A DNA stretch of 64,000 nucleotides from Streptomyces cynarae (GTDB taxonomy: Bacteria > Actinomycetota > Actinomycetes > Streptomycetales > Streptomycetaceae), in assembly GCF_025642135.1 (NCBI RefSeq), contig NZ_CP106793.1, positions 5,176,001-5,240,000 on the forward strand. Reading direction: 5' to 3'. Positions 32,251-42,784 of the stretch are shown here, piece by piece. The notes under the pieces were generated by a model. That model was not told the DNA's origin. It did no database searches and was given only the letters and a program-made list of their open reading frames with translations. The first letter of the stretch is position 1. Every line of letters begins with the position of its first letter. The position numbers and the translations under genes were made by a program.

Positions 32251-33429
32251 CTACGGCGTCACGACCTTGCCCCCGAACGTGACCGCGAGGGAGCCGTTGG
32301 AGGCGAAGGACCAGCCCAGGGCGCCCGAGTACGAGGAGCACCGGGAGCCGTTGGCGCCGGTCCAGAACTGGTTGGAGCTGTCGGCGTCGCCGGAGATCTT
32401 GTCATTCGAGCCGGTGACGGCGAACCGGCACGAGGTGTTGTTCCGGAACACCGAGGTGCCGACGTCGAACGAGAAGTTGCGCTGGGTGTTGTCGATGCTG
32501 GCGTTGTTCGAGACGGCCATCGTGCCGGGGTTGCTGTTGTAGGTGAACCCGTGATGGCCGTTGCGGTAGGCGATGTCGTGCCGGATCACGTGGTCGACCG
32601 CGATGCCGTCGCCGCCGAGCTTGTAGCCGTTGCGGTCGCCGTTCTTGTTCTGGGTGCCGTCGGTGAGGGTGCCGTTGTTGTACGAGAGGGAGTACTCGAT
32701 GGTCACCGGGCCGATGGGACCCGTGTCGGTCTTGGTGTAGAGGTCCCAGCCGTCGTCGATGTTGTTGTGGGAGACGTCGTAGCGGAAGACGTTCCCGGTG
32801 CCGGTGGTGAGCTTCGCGGCGAAACCGTCGGCGTTCTCGCCGGTGGAGTCCTTGTTGTCGTGCGACTCCGAGCTCACGATCAGGTTGTTGGACGGCCACT
32901 GGCTGCTCGGGGTGCTGGACGAGATCCGGCCGAGCTGCAGCCCCGTGTCGCGGTTGTACGCCGTGACAGTGCGCTCGATGACGTTGTTGCTGCCGCCGAC
33001 GTAGATCCCGTTGTCACCGGCGTGCTGGACGGTCAGGCCGTACAGGTGCCAGTAGTCGGCGTTCAGCTGGATGCCCCGGTTGGACGAGCTCTCGGTCTGC
33101 CCCGAGAAGTCCAGCACCGGCTTCTCGCCCGGGTAGGCGGACAGGTTGGTGCGGGCACTCGAGGTGCCGTTGGCGCCCTGCGGGATGGTGATCGTCGACG
33201 AGTACTTGTAGGTCCCGCCGCGTACGTAGATGGTTCCGCCAGGGGCGATGCGGCTGATCGCCGAGGTGAGGGTCGTGGGGGCCGACTGCGTGCCGGCCGC
33301 GCTGTCGCTGCCGTTCGGCGACACGTAGAGCGTGGTGCTCGCCGTGGGCGCGGCCTGGGCCGTGGGGCCGGACAGCGCCAATGCGCCGGCCAGCAGGCTG
33401 ACACACGCGATGACGGGTCTCACTTGCAT
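32251..33429 (-). CDS. secreted PL9-like pectate lyase
   Basis: A 392-aa protein. Residues 1-27 are a Sec signal ending AQA. A right-handed parallel beta-helix follows (LYVSPNGSDSAAGTQSAP, then repeated N-x-I/V coils). The blocks HDNKDSTGENADGFAAKL and NNIDDGWDLYTK match the calcium and catalytic-lysine region of family 9 polysaccharide lyases. The C terminus holds a single likely disulphide pair. Two LacI-type palindromes lie upstream. Confidence 0.85.
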   Translation of the reverse strand: MQVRPVIACVSLLAGALALSGPTAQAAPTASTTLYVSPNGSDSAAGTQSAPTTLTSAISRIAPGGTIYVRGGTYKYSSTITIPQGANGTSSARTNLSAYPGEKPVLDFSGQTESSSNRGIQLNADYWHLYGLTVQHAGDNGIYVGGSNNVIERTVTAYNRDTGLQLGRISSSTPSSQWPSNNLIVSSESHDNKDSTGENADGFAAKLTTGTGNVFRYDVSHNNIDDGWDLYTKTDTGPIGPVTIEYSLSYNNGTLTDGTQNKNGDRNGYKLGGDGIAVDHVIRHDIAYRNGHHGFTYNSNPGTMAVSNNASIDNTQRNFSFDVGTSVFRNNTSCRFAVTGSNDKISGDADSSNQFWTGANGSRCSSYSGALGWSFASNGSLAVTFGGKVVTP

Positions 33430-33487
33430 GGTGCTGCCTCCGGGTTCGTACGTGTGGGGGTTCCGTGGCCAGGGGTTCCGTGCAAGG

Positions 33488-33522
33488 GAAAGCGCTTTCT
33501 CCCAGAGAACGTAAGCGCTTGC
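33488..33522. promoter_or_regulatory. two LacI-family-type operators
   Basis: A perfect 12-bp palindrome GAAAGCGCTTTC (33488-33499) and a second site around AAGCGCTT (33513-33520) have centres 23 bp apart, about two helical turns, 60-95 bp upstream of the pectate lyase start. This is the form bound by LacI-type sugar repressors. Confidence 0.7.
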
Positions 33523-34044
33523 TGTGGACGCGTCAATGAGCGTGTACTTGATTCTTATTCATGCACATGAACGATTCGCGCCACCCGGACCGCTGATCCG
33601 TACGGCGCCGCGCGCGGCCTTGCCGAGACCCGTGTTTGATTCGCGTCACGCCCGGGGTAATCTCTCCGGCCCGATTGGCCAGGCCCCCGCCCCCTATGGC
33701 AGACTGTCGGAGTTGCTCGGTCGAGTGTTGATGCTGCGCGCCTCCCGCCGGGAGGACCGGAAGCGAGTCCCACAGTACTCGTCGTCCTAACTGCCTCACG
33801 GCAGCGCTGGGGCGGACGTACGGGAATCTTCCGGGAAGCGTGGGCGCGACACCGGCCAGGCACCCGGTGGGCCTTTCGGTCCCGATCGGCGCGGTTCGCA
33901 GGGCCGTGCGCAATCCCGCAGGGATGTTCGAACAAGGGACATCTGTGTCAGCGGGGGCGCGACACGCCCGACCGCGTGGGTCGGAAGGCAGGGTAGGGAA
34001 TGCCGGGTTCCAGAGCGTAAGAGAGACAGGACCACTGAGTAGCC
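33523..34044 (+). promoter_or_regulatory. rpsJ (S10 operon) promoter and leader region
   Basis: No credible gene lies in this 520-bp stretch. A promoter candidate is TTGATT (33636-33641) and TAATCT (33658-33663), 16 bp apart, giving a leader near 375 nt. At 33960-33984 the leader carries the element also present before rpsL (core CCCGACCGCGTGGGTCGG). Confidence 0.65.
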
Positions 34045-34353
34045 ATGGCGGGACAGAAGATCCGCATCCGGCTCAAGGCCTACGACCACGAGGTCATCGA
34101 CTCCTCGGCGAAGAAGATCGTCGAGACGGTGACCCGTACCGGTGCGTCGGTCGCGGGCCCGGTGCCGCTGCCCACTGAGAAGAACGTGTACTGCGTCATC
34201 AAGTCGCCGCACAAGTACAAGGACTCGCGCGAGCACTTCGAGATGCGCACGCACAAGCGCCTGATCGACATCCTCGACCCGACCCCCAAGACCGTTGACT
34301 CTCTGATGCGACTCGACCTCCCGGCCGGTGTCGACATCGAGATCAAGCTCTGA
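34045..34353 (+). CDS. rpsJ: 30S ribosomal protein S10
   Basis: S10 (uS10) sits in the 30S head and also joins NusB in antitermination. It has 102 aa, [19 protein letters not shown], and the conserved [16 protein letters not shown]. First gene of an 11-gene run to rpsQ, transcribed from the long leader upstream. Confidence 0.98.
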   Translation: MAGQKIRIRLKAYDHEVIDSSAKKIVETVTRTGASVAGPVPLPTEKNVYCVIKSPHKYKDSREHFEMRTHKRLIDILDPTPKTVDSLMRLDLPAGVDIEIKL

Positions 34354-34371
34354 GGCCGGTGATCTGAAGAG

Positions 34372-35016
34372 ATGGCTAAGCAGATCAAGGGCATCCTGGG
34401 CGAGAAGCTCGGTATGACGCAGGTGTGGGACGAGAACAACCGTGTTGTTCCGGTCACCGTCGTCAAGGCCGGCCCCAACGTCGTCACCCAGGTCCGTACG
34501 AACGACGTCGACGGCTACGAGTCGGTCCAGATCGCCTTCGGCGAGATCGACCCGCGCAAGGTGAACAAGCCCCTCAAGGGCCACTTCGCCAAGGCCGACG
34601 TCACCCCCCGTCGTCACCTCGTCGAGATCCGCACCGCGGACGCCTCCGAGTACACGCTCGGCCAGGAGATCACCGCTGAGGTGTTCGAAGCCGGTGTGAA
34701 GGTCGACGTCACCGGCCAGAGCAAGGGCAAGGGCTTCGCCGGTGTCATGAAGCGTCACAACTTCAAGGGCCTCGGCGCCGGTCACGGCGTTCAGCGCAAG
34801 CACCGCTCGCCCGGTTCCATCGGTGGCTGCGCCACCCCGGGTCGTGTGTTCAAGGGCGTCCGCATGGCGGGCCGCATGGGCAACGAGCGCGTCACCACCC
34901 AGAACCTGACCGTCCACGCCGTTGACGCGGAGAAGGGTCTGCTGCTCATCAAGGGCGCGGTTCCCGGTCCGAACGGCGGCCTCGTCCTGGTCCGCACCGC
35001 GGCCAAGGGGGCCTGA
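34372..35016 (+). CDS. rplC: 50S ribosomal protein L3
   Basis: L3 (uL3) starts 50S assembly and reaches the peptidyl transferase centre. It has 214 aa. The motifs [14 protein letters not shown] and [14 protein letters not shown] are present, and [17 protein letters not shown] forms the central extension. 18 bp after rpsJ. Confidence 0.98.
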   Translation: MAKQIKGILGEKLGMTQVWDENNRVVPVTVVKAGPNVVTQVRTNDVDGYESVQIAFGEIDPRKVNKPLKGHFAKADVTPRRHLVEIRTADASEYTLGQEITAEVFEAGVKVDVTGQSKGKGFAGVMKRHNFKGLGAGHGVQRKHRSPGSIGGCATPGRVFKGVRMAGRMGNERVTTQNLTVHAVDAEKGLLLIKGAVPGPNGGLVLVRTAAKGA

Positions 35017-35024
35017 GGTAACCG

Positions 35025-35681
35025 ATGAGCACTGTTGACATCCTTTCGCCTGCCGGCGAGAAGACCGGTAGCGTCGAACTCCCCGCGGAGATCTTCGGCG
35101 TGGAGAAGGTCAGCATCCCGCTGATCCACCAGGTCGTCGTCGCGCAGAACGCGGCTGCCCGCCAGGGCACGCACAAGACCAAGACCCGCGCCGAAGTCCG
35201 TGGTGGTGGCAGGAAGCCGTACCGCCAGAAGGGCACCGGCCGCGCCCGTCAGGGCTCGACCCGCGCGCCGCAGTTCGCCGGCGGTGGCGTCGTGCACGGT
35301 CCCGTGCCGCGTGACTACTCGCAGCGGACCCCGAAGAAGATGAAGGCCGCGGCCCTGCGCCACGCCCTCACCGACCGGGCCCGCCACAACCGTATCCACG
35401 TCGTCACCGGCGTGATCGAGGGCGAGACCCCCTCCACCAAGGCCGCCAAGACGCTGTTCGGCAAGATCTCGGAGCGCAAGAACCTGCTCCTGGTCGTCGA
35501 GCGCGCCGACGAGGCCGCGTGGCTGTCCGCTCGCAACCTGCCCCAGGTCCACATCCTGGAGCCGGGCCAGCTGAACACGTACGACGTGATCGTCTCCGAC
35601 GACGTGGTCTTCACCCAGGCCGCTTTCGAGTCCTTCGTGTCCGGCCCGAAGGCCACTGACACCGAAGGGAGCGAGGTCTGA
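35025..35681 (+). CDS. rplD: 50S ribosomal protein L4
   Basis: L4 (uL4) lines the exit tunnel. It has 218 aa. The extended loop [20 protein letters not shown] is intact. In E. coli L4 represses the S10 operon; no matching leader structure was recognised here. The stop overlaps the start of rplW (TGATG). Confidence 0.98.
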   Translation: MSTVDILSPAGEKTGSVELPAEIFGVEKVSIPLIHQVVVAQNAAARQGTHKTKTRAEVRGGGRKPYRQKGTGRARQGSTRAPQFAGGGVVHGPVPRDYSQRTPKKMKAAALRHALTDRARHNRIHVVTGVIEGETPSTKAAKTLFGKISERKNLLLVVERADEAAWLSARNLPQVHILEPGQLNTYDVIVSDDVVFTQAAFESFVSGPKATDTEGSEV

Positions 35682-36100
35682 TGGCTATCCGTCACCCCGC
35701 CATTGCCTCGAAGGCCGCCAAGGCCGCCAAGGCCGCGCGCGTCGCCAAGGCGCGTCGTCACGCCGCCGAGGGCAAGAACACCGTCGAGACCCCGCTGAGC
35801 AAGTCGTACACGGACCCCCGTGACGTCCTGATCAAGCCGGTCGTCTCCGAGAAGAGCTACGCGCTCCTCGACGAGAACAAGTACACGTTCATCGTGGACC
35901 CGAGCGCCAACAAGACCCAGATCAAGCAGGCCGTCCAGGCGGTCTTCTCGGTCAAGGTCACCGGGGTCAACACGATCAACCGCCAGGGCAAGCGCAAGCG
36001 GACCCGCACCGGCTTCGGCCAGCGTGCGGCGACCAAGCGCGCGATCGTGACCCTCGCCGAGGGCGACCGTATCGACATCTTCGGCGGTCCGACCGCGTAA
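35681..36100 (+). CDS. rplW: 50S ribosomal protein L23
   Basis: L23 (uL23) is the docking site for trigger factor and SRP at the tunnel exit. It has 139 aa, longer than the roughly 100 aa of most bacteria because of an Ala/Lys-rich N-terminal extension ([20 protein letters not shown]) that streptomycetes carry. The core begins [15 protein letters not shown]. Confidence 0.97.
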   Translation: MAIRHPAIASKAAKAAKAARVAKARRHAAEGKNTVETPLSKSYTDPRDVLIKPVVSEKSYALLDENKYTFIVDPSANKTQIKQAVQAVFSVKVTGVNTINRQGKRKRTRTGFGQRAATKRAIVTLAEGDRIDIFGGPTA

Positions 36101-36138
36101 GCGGTCAGGATCGTCCGATATCGGACGAGGACTGAGAA

Positions 36139-36975
36139 ATGGGAATCCGCAAGTACAAGCCGACTACGCCGGGCCGTCGTGGCGCCAGCGTCGCCGACTT
36201 CGTCGAGGTCACGCGGTCCACGCCGGAGAAGTCGCTGGTCCGTCCCCTGCACAGCAAGGGCGGCCGTAACAATTCCGGTCGTGTGACCGTCCGCCACCAG
36301 GGCGGTGGCCACAAGCGCGCCTACCGCGTGATCGACTTCCGTCGTCACGACAAGGACGGCGTGCCGGCGAAGGTCGCGCACATCGAGTACGACCCCAACC
36401 GCACCGCGCGCATCGCGCTGCTGCACTACGCCGACGGCGAGAAGCGCTACATCCTCGCGCCGCGCGGCCTGCAGCAGGGCGACCGTGTCGAGAACGGCCC
36501 CGGGGCCGACATCAAGCCGGGCAACAACCTGGCCCTGCGCAACATCCCGGTCGGTACGACGCTGCACGCGATCGAACTCCGTCCGGGCGGCGGCGCCAAG
36601 ATGGCCCGCTCCGCAGGTGCCTCCGTGCAGCTGCTCGCGCGTGAGGGCGCCATGGCGACCCTCCGTATGCCGTCCGGCGAGATCCGCATGGTGGACGCAC
36701 GCTGCCGCGCCACCGTCGGTGAGGTCGGCAACGCCGAGCAGAGCAACATCAACTGGGGCAAGGCCGGCCGTAAGCGGTGGCTGGGCGTTCGCCCGACCGT
36801 CCGTGGTGTCGTCATGAACCCGGTCGACCACCCGCACGGTGGTGGTGAGGGCCGGACCTCCGGTGGTCGTCACCCCGTGTCCCCGTGGGGCAAGAAGGAA
36901 GGCCGTACTCGTTCGCCCAAGAAGGCGTCGAACAAGTACATCGTCCGCCGCCGCAAGACGAACAAGAAGCGCTAA
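36139..36975 (+). CDS. rplB: 50S ribosomal protein L2
   Basis: L2 (uL2) is needed for subunit joining and the peptidyl transferase centre. It has 278 aa. The C-terminal signature [16 protein letters not shown] contains the key histidine. A short palindrome, TCCGATATCGGA (36112-36123), lies just before it. Confidence 0.98.
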   Translation: MGIRKYKPTTPGRRGASVADFVEVTRSTPEKSLVRPLHSKGGRNNSGRVTVRHQGGGHKRAYRVIDFRRHDKDGVPAKVAHIEYDPNRTARIALLHYADGEKRYILAPRGLQQGDRVENGPGADIKPGNNLALRNIPVGTTLHAIELRPGGGAKMARSAGASVQLLAREGAMATLRMPSGEIRMVDARCRATVGEVGNAEQSNINWGKAGRKRWLGVRPTVRGVVMNPVDHPHGGGEGRTSGGRHPVSPWGKKEGRTRSPKKASNKYIVRRRKTNKKR

Positions 36976-36987
36976 GGACGGGTTGAG

Positions 36988-37269
36988 ATGCCTCGTAGCT
37001 TGAAGAAGGGACCCTTCGTCGACGACCACCTGCTCAAGAAGGTGGACTCGCAGAACGAAGCCGGTACCAAGAACGTCATCAAGACCTGGTCCCGCCGCTC
37101 GATGATCATCCCCAGCATGCTGGGCCACACGATCGCGGTGCACAACGGCAAGACCCACATCCCGGTGTTCGTCACCGAGTCGATGGTCGGCCACAAGCTC
37201 GGCGAGTTCTCGCCGACGCGCACCTTCCGGGGTCACGTCAAGGAAGACCGGAAGTCGAAGCGCCGCTAG
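36988..37269 (+). CDS. rpsS: 30S ribosomal protein S19
   Basis: S19 (uS19) lies in the 30S head near S13 and the A site. It has 93 aa, [19 protein letters not shown], and the motif [16 protein letters not shown] at the end. 12 bp after rplB. Confidence 0.98.
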   Translation: MPRSLKKGPFVDDHLLKKVDSQNEAGTKNVIKTWSRRSMIIPSMLGHTIAVHNGKTHIPVFVTESMVGHKLGEFSPTRTFRGHVKEDRKSKRR

Positions 37270-37312
37270 TAGCGGATCGCACTCAGACACGTAAGTAACT
37301 GAAGGGACAACC

Positions 37313-37660
37313 ATGGAAGCCAGGGCCCAGGCGCGGTACATCCGCGTCACGCCCATGAAGGCCCGCCGCGTGGTGGACCTCATCCGTGGCATGGACGCCA
37401 CGGAGGCCCAGGCTGTTCTGCGATTCGCTCCGCAGGCAGCCTCCGTGCCGGTCGGCAAGGTGCTCGACAGCGCCATCGCCAACGCCGCGCACAACTACGA
37501 CCACACCGACGCCGACAGCCTCTACATCTCCGAGGCGTACGTCGACGAGGGCCCGACCCTGAAGCGGTTCCGTCCGCGTGCCCAGGGCCGTGCCTACCGG
37601 ATCCGCAAGCGGACCAGCCACATCACCGTGGTCGTCAGCAGCAAGGAAGGAACCCGGTAA
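37313..37660 (+). CDS. rplV: 50S ribosomal protein L22
   Basis: L22 (uL22) has a long beta-hairpin in the exit tunnel, the site of some macrolide-resistance changes. It has 115 aa, [20 protein letters not shown]. The hairpin [20 protein letters not shown] is normal. The stop overlaps the rpsC start (TAATG). Confidence 0.98.
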   Translation: MEARAQARYIRVTPMKARRVVDLIRGMDATEAQAVLRFAPQAASVPVGKVLDSAIANAAHNYDHTDADSLYISEAYVDEGPTLKRFRPRAQGRAYRIRKRTSHITVVVSSKEGTR

Positions 37661-38478
37661 TGGGCCAGAAGGTTAACCCGCATGGGTTCCGGCTCGGTGT
37701 CACCACGGACTTCAAGTCCCGGTGGTACGCCGACAAGCTGTACAAGGACTACGTCAAGGAAGACGTCGCCATCCGTCGGATGATGACGTCCGGCATGGAG
37801 CGCGCCGGTATCTCGAAGGTTGAGATCGAGCGCACCCGTGACCGCGTCCGCGTGGACATCCACACCGCGCGTCCGGGCATCGTCATCGGCCGCCGTGGCG
37901 CCGAGGCCGACCGCATCCGCGGTGACCTCGAGAAGCTCACGGGCAAGCAGGTCCAGCTGAACATCCTCGAGGTCAAGAACCCCGAGACCGACGCTCAGCT
38001 CGTGGCCCAGGCCGTTGCCGAGCAGCTCTCCTCCCGCGTCTCCTTCCGCCGCGCCATGCGCAAGAGCATGCAGTCGGCGATGAAGGCGGGCGCCAAGGGC
38101 ATCAAGATCCAGTGCGGTGGCCGCCTCGGCGGCGCCGAGATGTCCCGCTCGGAGTTCTACCGCGAGGGCCGTGTGCCCCTGCACACGCTCCGTGCGAACG
38201 TGGACTACGGCTTCTTCGAGGCCAAGACGACCTTCGGCCGCATCGGTGTGAAGGTCTGGATCTACAAGGGCGACGTCAAGAACATCGCCGAGGTCCGCGC
38301 CGAGAACGCTGCCGCCCGTGCGGGCAACCGCCCGGCGCGCGGCGGTGCCGACCGCCCGGCCCGTGGTGGCCGTGGTGGCGAGCGGCGCGGTCGCAAGCCG
38401 CAGCAGGCTGCCGGCGCCGAGGCCCCCAAGGCCGAGGCCCCTGCCGCTCCGGCTGAGAGCACCGGAACGGAGGCCTGA
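37660..38478 (+). CDS. rpsC: 30S ribosomal protein S3
   Basis: S3 (uS3) is at the mRNA entry with helicase activity. It has 272 aa, with a KH domain ([20 protein letters not shown]). A low-complexity C-terminal tail of about 55 residues ([19 protein letters not shown]) is longer than in E. coli, as usual in high-GC actinobacteria. Confidence 0.98.
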   Translation: MGQKVNPHGFRLGVTTDFKSRWYADKLYKDYVKEDVAIRRMMTSGMERAGISKVEIERTRDRVRVDIHTARPGIVIGRRGAEADRIRGDLEKLTGKQVQLNILEVKNPETDAQLVAQAVAEQLSSRVSFRRAMRKSMQSAMKAGAKGIKIQCGGRLGGAEMSRSEFYREGRVPLHTLRANVDYGFFEAKTTFGRIGVKVWIYKGDVKNIAEVRAENAAARAGNRPARGGADRPARGGRGGERRGRKPQQAAGAEAPKAEAPAAPAESTGTEA

Positions 38479-38483
38479 CCGAC

Positions 38484-38903
38484 ATGCTGATCCCCCGTAG
38501 GGTCAAGCACCGCAAGCAGCACCACCCGGGACGCAGCGGCGCTGCCAAGGGTGGCACGACGGTTGCGTTCGGCGAGTACGGCATCCAGGCGCTCACCCCG
38601 GCGTACGTGACGAACCGTCAGATCGAGGCCGCTCGTATCGCCATGACGCGTCACATCAAGCGTGGTGGCAAGGTCTGGATCAACATCTACCCGGACCGTC
38701 CGCTCACCAAGAAGCCCGCCGAGACCCGCATGGGTTCCGGTAAGGGTTCTCCGGAGTGGTGGATCGCCAACGTCAAGCCCGGACGCGTGATGTTCGAGCT
38801 GTCGTACCCCAACGAGAAGATTGCGCGTGAGGCCCTCACTCGTGCGGCCCACAAGCTGCCGATGAAGTGCCGGATCGTCAAGCGCGAGGCAGGTGAAGCG
38901 TGA
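38484..38903 (+). CDS. rplP: 50S ribosomal protein L16
   Basis: L16 (uL16) helps position A-site tRNA. It has 139 aa, [19 protein letters not shown]. The [21 protein letters not shown] region is conserved. The stop TGA overlaps the ATG of rpmC. Confidence 0.98.
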   Translation: MLIPRRVKHRKQHHPGRSGAAKGGTTVAFGEYGIQALTPAYVTNRQIEAARIAMTRHIKRGGKVWINIYPDRPLTKKPAETRMGSGKGSPEWWIANVKPGRVMFELSYPNEKIAREALTRAAHKLPMKCRIVKREAGEA

Positions 38904-39127
38904 TGTCGGCCGGTACCAAGGCGTCCGAGCTGCGCGAGCTGGGCAACGAGGAGCTTCTGGGCAAGCTCCGCGAGGCCAAGGAAGAGCTGTTCAACCTCCG
39001 CTTCCAGGCGGCGACGGGCCAGCTCGAGAACCACGGCCGTCTGAAGGCGGTCCGCAAGGACATCGCGCGGATCTACACCCTGATGCGCGAGCGTGAGCTG
39101 GGCATCGAAACGGTGGAGAACGCCTGA
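38903..39127 (+). CDS. rpmC: 50S ribosomal protein L29
   Basis: L29 (uL29) is near the tunnel exit with L23. It has 74 aa from the ATG at 38903; a GTG three bases earlier would add one Met only. The [20 protein letters not shown] signature is present. It overlaps both neighbours by one to three bases, so the three genes are coupled. Confidence 0.97.
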   Translation: MSAGTKASELRELGNEELLGKLREAKEELFNLRFQAATGQLENHGRLKAVRKDIARIYTLMRERELGIETVENA

Positions 39128-39411
39128 TGAGCGAGAACAACGTGACTGAGAACACTGAGGCGCGCGGCTTCCGCAAGACCCGTGAGGGTCTCGTCGTCAG
39201 CGACAAGATGGACAAGACCGTCGTCGTCGCCGTCGAGGACCGCGTCAAGCACGCGCTGTACGGCAAGGTCATCCGCCGTACGAACAAGCTCAAGGCGCAC
39301 GACGAGCAGAACGCCGCGGGTGTCGGCGACCGCGTCCTCCTGATGGAGACCCGGCCGCTGTCCGCGTCGAAGCGCTGGCGCGTCGTCGAGATCCTCGAGA
39401 AGGCGAAGTAA
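39127..39411 (+). CDS. rpsQ: 30S ribosomal protein S17
   Basis: S17 (uS17) is a primary 16S rRNA binder. It has 94 aa, with the [20 protein letters not shown] and [19 protein letters not shown] motifs. Last gene of the S10 run; hairpins follow directly. Confidence 0.98.
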   Translation: MSENNVTENTEARGFRKTREGLVVSDKMDKTVVVAVEDRVKHALYGKVIRRTNKLKAHDEQNAAGVGDRVLLMETRPLSASKRWRVVEILEKAK

Positions 39412-39739
39412 TAAGCGGGGGCTCCGCCCCCGCTGACCCCCGCCGGGGACTCCGCCCCGCAGGCCCCCGGGCCGGTGGAGCGGGCCCCGGCCGGGGTTTT
39501 CGCCAGACCGAAAAACTCCCGCGGAGCGATCCGCGGGGCCAAACCGCCGCTCGGCGGGGCCCGAAGGGCTTGCGCCGGGGCTGGCCGGTCCGCGAGTGGT
39601 TCGCGCGCACAGCGTGGGCGTGCACGCGGCCCCCGGCCGGAATCGGCCAGTAATTCCTGCGGGGGTATCCCCGCAGGACAGTTCCGCCAGGCTCTCCGGC
39701 TCACCCCGGAGGGAACCGGCAGACGATCAGGAGATAGAC
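39412..39739. other. hairpin-rich spacer between S10 and spc clusters
   Basis: There is no gene. A terminator-like hairpin AGCGGGGGC-TCC-GCCCCCGCT (39414-39434) directly follows rpsQ. Further perfect stems are CCCGCGGA with TCCGCGGG (39518-39537) and TCCTGCGGGG with CCCCGCAGGA (39655-39678). The last lies in the leader of rplN. The spacer suggests a transcript break and a new start, but no clear promoter was seen. Confidence 0.75.
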
Positions 39740-40108
39740 GTGATCCAGCAGGAGTCGCGACTGCGTGTCGCCGACAACACTGGTGCGAAGGAGATCCTTT
39801 GCATCCGTGTGCTCGGTGGCTCCGGTCGCCGCTACGCGGGCATCGGTGACGTCATCGTCGCCACCGTCAAGGACGCGATCCCCGGTGGCAACGTGAAGAA
39901 GGGTGACGTCGTCAAGGCGGTCATCGTTCGCACCGTCAAGGAGCGCCGCCGTCCGGACGGCTCGTACATCCGCTTCGACGAGAACGCCGCCGTCATTCTG
40001 AAGAACGACGGTGACCCTCGCGGCACCCGCATCTTCGGCCCGGTCGGGCGTGAGCTGCGCGAGAAGAAGTTCATGAAGATCATCTCGCTGGCTCCGGAGG
40101 TGCTGTAA
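39740..40108 (+). CDS. rplN: 50S ribosomal protein L14
   Basis: L14 (uL14) contributes to intersubunit bridge B8. It has 122 aa from the GTG at 39740, with AGGAG upstream. It reads [20 protein letters not shown], with the [17 protein letters not shown] motif. An upstream ATG (39596) is rejected because its extension lacks any L14 similarity. Confidence 0.98.
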   Translation: MIQQESRLRVADNTGAKEILCIRVLGGSGRRYAGIGDVIVATVKDAIPGGNVKKGDVVKAVIVRTVKERRRPDGSYIRFDENAAVILKNDGDPRGTRIFGPVGRELREKKFMKIISLAPEVL

Positions 40109-40110
40109 GC

Positions 40111-40434
40111 ATGAAGATCAAGAAGGGCGACCTGGTCCAGGTCATCACCGGCAAGGACAAGGGCAAGCAGGGCAAGGTCATTGCCGCTTACCCGCGCGAG
40201 GAGCGCGTCCTGGTCGAGGGTGTCAACCGGGTCAAGAAGCACACCAAGGCTGGTCCGACCGCTCGCGGCTCGCAGGCCGGCGGCATCATCACGACCGAGG
40301 CCCCCATCCACGTGTCCAACGTTCAGCTGGTCGTGGAGAAGGACGGCAACAAGGTCGTGACCCGCGTCGGCTACCGCTTCGACGAGAACGGCAACAAGAT
40401 CCGCGTTGCCAAGCGGACGGGTGAGGACATCTGA
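40111..40434 (+). CDS. rplX: 50S ribosomal protein L24
   Basis: L24 (uL24) is an assembly-initiator protein with a KOW motif ([19 protein letters not shown]). It has 107 aa. It overlaps rplE by one base (TGATG). Confidence 0.98.
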   Translation: MKIKKGDLVQVITGKDKGKQGKVIAAYPREERVLVEGVNRVKKHTKAGPTARGSQAGGIITTEAPIHVSNVQLVVEKDGNKVVTRVGYRFDENGNKIRVAKRTGEDI

Positions 40435-40991
40435 TGGCTACCACCACCACTCCGCGTCTGAAGCAGAAGTACCGCGAGGAGATCGCGGGCAAGCTGCGTG
40501 ACGAGTTCAAGTACGAGAACGTCATGCAGGTCCCCGGCCTCGTCAAGATCGTGGTCAACATGGGTGTGGGCGACGCCGCCCGCGACTCCAAGCTGATCGA
40601 GGGCGCCATCCGCGACCTCACCACGATCACCGGTCAGAAGCCGGCCGTCACCAAGGCCCGCAAGTCCATCGCGCAGTTCAAGCTGCGTGAGGGCCAGCCG
40701 ATCGGTGCCCACGTCACGCTCCGTGGCGACCGCATGTGGGAGTTCCTGGACCGCACCCTGTCGCTCGCGCTGCCGCGCATCCGCGACTTCCGCGGCCTGT
40801 CCCCCAAGCAGTTCGACGGCCGTGGCAACTACACCTTCGGTCTCACGGAGCAGGTCATGTTCCACGAGATCGACCAGGACAAGATCGACCGCGTCCGGGG
40901 TATGGACATCACCGTGGTCACCACGGCGACCAACGACGCTGAGGGCCGCGCGCTCCTTCGTCACCTCGGCTTCCCGTTCAAGGAGGCGTGA
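40434..40991 (+). CDS. rplE: 50S ribosomal protein L5
   Basis: L5 (uL5) binds 5S rRNA and contacts P-site tRNA. It has 185 aa. The motifs [14 protein letters not shown] and [17 protein letters not shown] are conserved. rpsN follows 5 bp later. Confidence 0.98.
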   Translation: MATTTTPRLKQKYREEIAGKLRDEFKYENVMQVPGLVKIVVNMGVGDAARDSKLIEGAIRDLTTITGQKPAVTKARKSIAQFKLREGQPIGAHVTLRGDRMWEFLDRTLSLALPRIRDFRGLSPKQFDGRGNYTFGLTEQVMFHEIDQDKIDRVRGMDITVVTTATNDAEGRALLRHLGFPFKEA

Positions 40992-40996
40992 GCGAG

Positions 40997-41182
40997 ATGG
41001 CGAAGAAGGCTCTGATCGCTAAGGCTGCTCGCAAGCCCAAGTTCGGTGTGCGCGCGTACACCCGCTGCCAGCGCTGCGGCCGTCCGCACTCCGTGTACCG
41101 CAAGTTCGGCCTGTGCCGCGTGTGCCTTCGTGAGATGGCTCACCGTGGCGAGCTGCCGGGCGTGACCAAGAGCTCCTGGTAA
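40997..41182 (+). CDS. rpsN: 30S ribosomal protein S14, zinc-binding type
   Basis: 61 aa from the ATG at 40997. Two CxxC pairs (CQRCGRPH and CRVC) make it the zinc-containing C+ form. Streptomycetes often also carry a zinc-independent paralogue elsewhere, used when zinc is scarce. It fits the spc order after rplE. Confidence 0.97.
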   Translation: MAKKALIAKAARKPKFGVRAYTRCQRCGRPHSVYRKFGLCRVCLREMAHRGELPGVTKSSW

Positions 41183-41234
41183 TCCCCCACTTGGGGATTC
41201 CCCAGGGCTCTCGGTAAGCAACTGGGGTGGCAGG

Positions 41235-41274
41235 ACGCCCAGCCCGCATGCCTTAGGCTTGTGGGGTTGGGCGT
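41235..41274 (+). promoter_or_regulatory. hairpin in the rpsN-rpsH spacer
   Basis: ACGCCCA (41235-41241) pairs with TGGGCGT (41268-41274), and the stem may extend inward through GCCC and GGGG. The 213-bp spacer is unusually long inside this cluster; it may hold a promoter or a protein-binding leader. No -10/-35 pair was convincing. Confidence 0.45.
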
Positions 41275-41395
41275 CTGTCGCCGCCCTTACGACTTACTAC
41301 GCCGTAGGTCCACCGCGCCGCACCCGTCCCGTCTCGGATCGGGGAGAGGGATGGCGCACCAGGAAACCCCGGCGAGAGAGGCCGAAGGCCAATTC

Positions 41396-41794
41396 ATGAC
41401 CATGACTGATCCGATCGCAGACATGCTCACGCGTCTGCGGAACGCGAACGCGGCGTACCACGACACCGTGACGATGCCGCACTCCAAGATCAAGTCGCAC
41501 ATCGCGGAGATCCTCCAGCAGGAGGGCTTCATCACGGGCTGGCGCGTCGAGGACGCCGAGGTCGGCAAGAACCTCGTCCTCGAGCTGAAGTTCGGCCCCA
41601 ACCGTGAGCGCTCCATCGCGGGCATCAAGCGGATCTCCAAGCCCGGTCTCCGGGTGTACGCGAAGTCCACCAACCTGCCGAAGGTGCTCGGCGGCCTCGG
41701 CGTGGCGATCATCTCCACGTCTCACGGGCTCCTCACCGACAAGCAGGCCGGCAAGAAGGGCGTGGGTGGGGAAGTCCTCGCCTACGTCTGGTAG
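41396..41794 (+). CDS. rpsH: 30S ribosomal protein S8
   Basis: S8 (uS8) binds the central domain of 16S rRNA and, in E. coli, represses the spc operon. It has 132 aa, [18 protein letters not shown]; a start at the second Met is possible. The C-terminal [19 protein letters not shown] is intact. Confidence 0.98.
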   Translation: MTMTDPIADMLTRLRNANAAYHDTVTMPHSKIKSHIAEILQQEGFITGWRVEDAEVGKNLVLELKFGPNRERSIAGIKRISKPGLRVYAKSTNLPKVLGGLGVAIISTSHGLLTDKQAGKKGVGGEVLAYVW

Positions 41795-41818
41795 CAGAAG
41801 GGAACGGAGGAAACAGCT

Positions 41819-42358
41819 ATGTCGCGCATCGGCAAGCTCCCCATCGCGGTTCCCGCCGGCGTGGACGTCACCATCGACGGCCGTACGGTCGCGGTCAAGG
41901 GCCCCAAGGGCGAACTGACCCACACCGTTGCCGCGCCGATCGACATCGCCAAGGGCGAGGACGGCACCCTGCAGGTGACCCGCCCCAACGACGAGCGTCA
42001 GAACAAGGCCCTGCACGGCCTGTCCCGCACGCTGGTGGCGAACATGATCACCGGCGTGACCCAGGGTTACGTGAAGAAGCTCGAGATCAGCGGTGTCGGT
42101 TACCGCGTGACGGCCAAGGGTTCGAACCTCGAGTTCGCGCTCGGCTACAGCCACCCGATCACCGTCGAGGCGCCCGAGGGCATCACCTTCAAGGTGGAGA
42201 CCCCGACCCGTTTCTCGGTCGAGGGCATCGACAAGCAGAAGGTCGGCGAGGTTGCGGCCAACATCCGCAAGCTGCGCAAGCCCGACCCGTACAAGGCCAA
42301 GGGCGTCAAGTACGAGGGCGAAGTCATCCGCCGCAAGGTCGGAAAGGCGGGTAAGTAA
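41819..42358 (+). CDS. rplF: 50S ribosomal protein L6
   Basis: L6 (uL6) lies near the sarcin-ricin loop and stalk base. It has 179 aa, [20 protein letters not shown]. The C-terminal [16 protein letters not shown] signature is present. Confidence 0.98.
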   Translation: MSRIGKLPIAVPAGVDVTIDGRTVAVKGPKGELTHTVAAPIDIAKGEDGTLQVTRPNDERQNKALHGLSRTLVANMITGVTQGYVKKLEISGVGYRVTAKGSNLEFALGYSHPITVEAPEGITFKVETPTRFSVEGIDKQKVGEVAANIRKLRKPDPYKAKGVKYEGEVIRRKVGKAGK

Positions 42359-42361
42359 GCC

Positions 42362-42745
42362 ATGGCATACGGGCAGAAGATCCTCAAGGGCGACGCCTAC
42401 AAGCGCGCCGCGATCAAGCGCCGTCACATCCGGATCCGCAAGCGGATCTCCGGTACGGCGGAGCGTCCCCGTCTGGTCGTGACCCGCTCGAACCGCCACA
42501 TCGTGGCGCAGGTGATCGACGACCTCAAGGGCCACACCCTGGCGTCGGCGTCCACGCTGGACAGCTCGATCCGCGGTGGCGAGGGCGACAAGTCCGCGCA
42601 GGCCAAGCAGGTCGGTGCCCTGGTCGCCGAGCGTGCCAAGGCCGCCGGTGTCGAGGCCGTCGTGTTCGACCGTGGTGGCAACCAGTACGCCGGGCGCATC
42701 GCCGCCCTGGCGGACGCCGCCCGCGAAGCCGGGCTCAAGTTCTGA
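42362..42745 (+). CDS. rplR: 50S ribosomal protein L18
   Basis: L18 (uL18) binds 5S rRNA together with L5. It has 127 aa. An Arg/Lys-rich N terminus is followed by [20 protein letters not shown] and the C-terminal [20 protein letters not shown]. Confidence 0.98.
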   Translation: MAYGQKILKGDAYKRAAIKRRHIRIRKRISGTAERPRLVVTRSNRHIVAQVIDDLKGHTLASASTLDSSIRGGEGDKSAQAKQVGALVAERAKAAGVEAVVFDRGGNQYAGRIAALADAAREAGLKF

Positions 42746-42784
42746 GCCTGCCGTAGCTAGCGGAGACAGAGAGAGGTAATTCCA

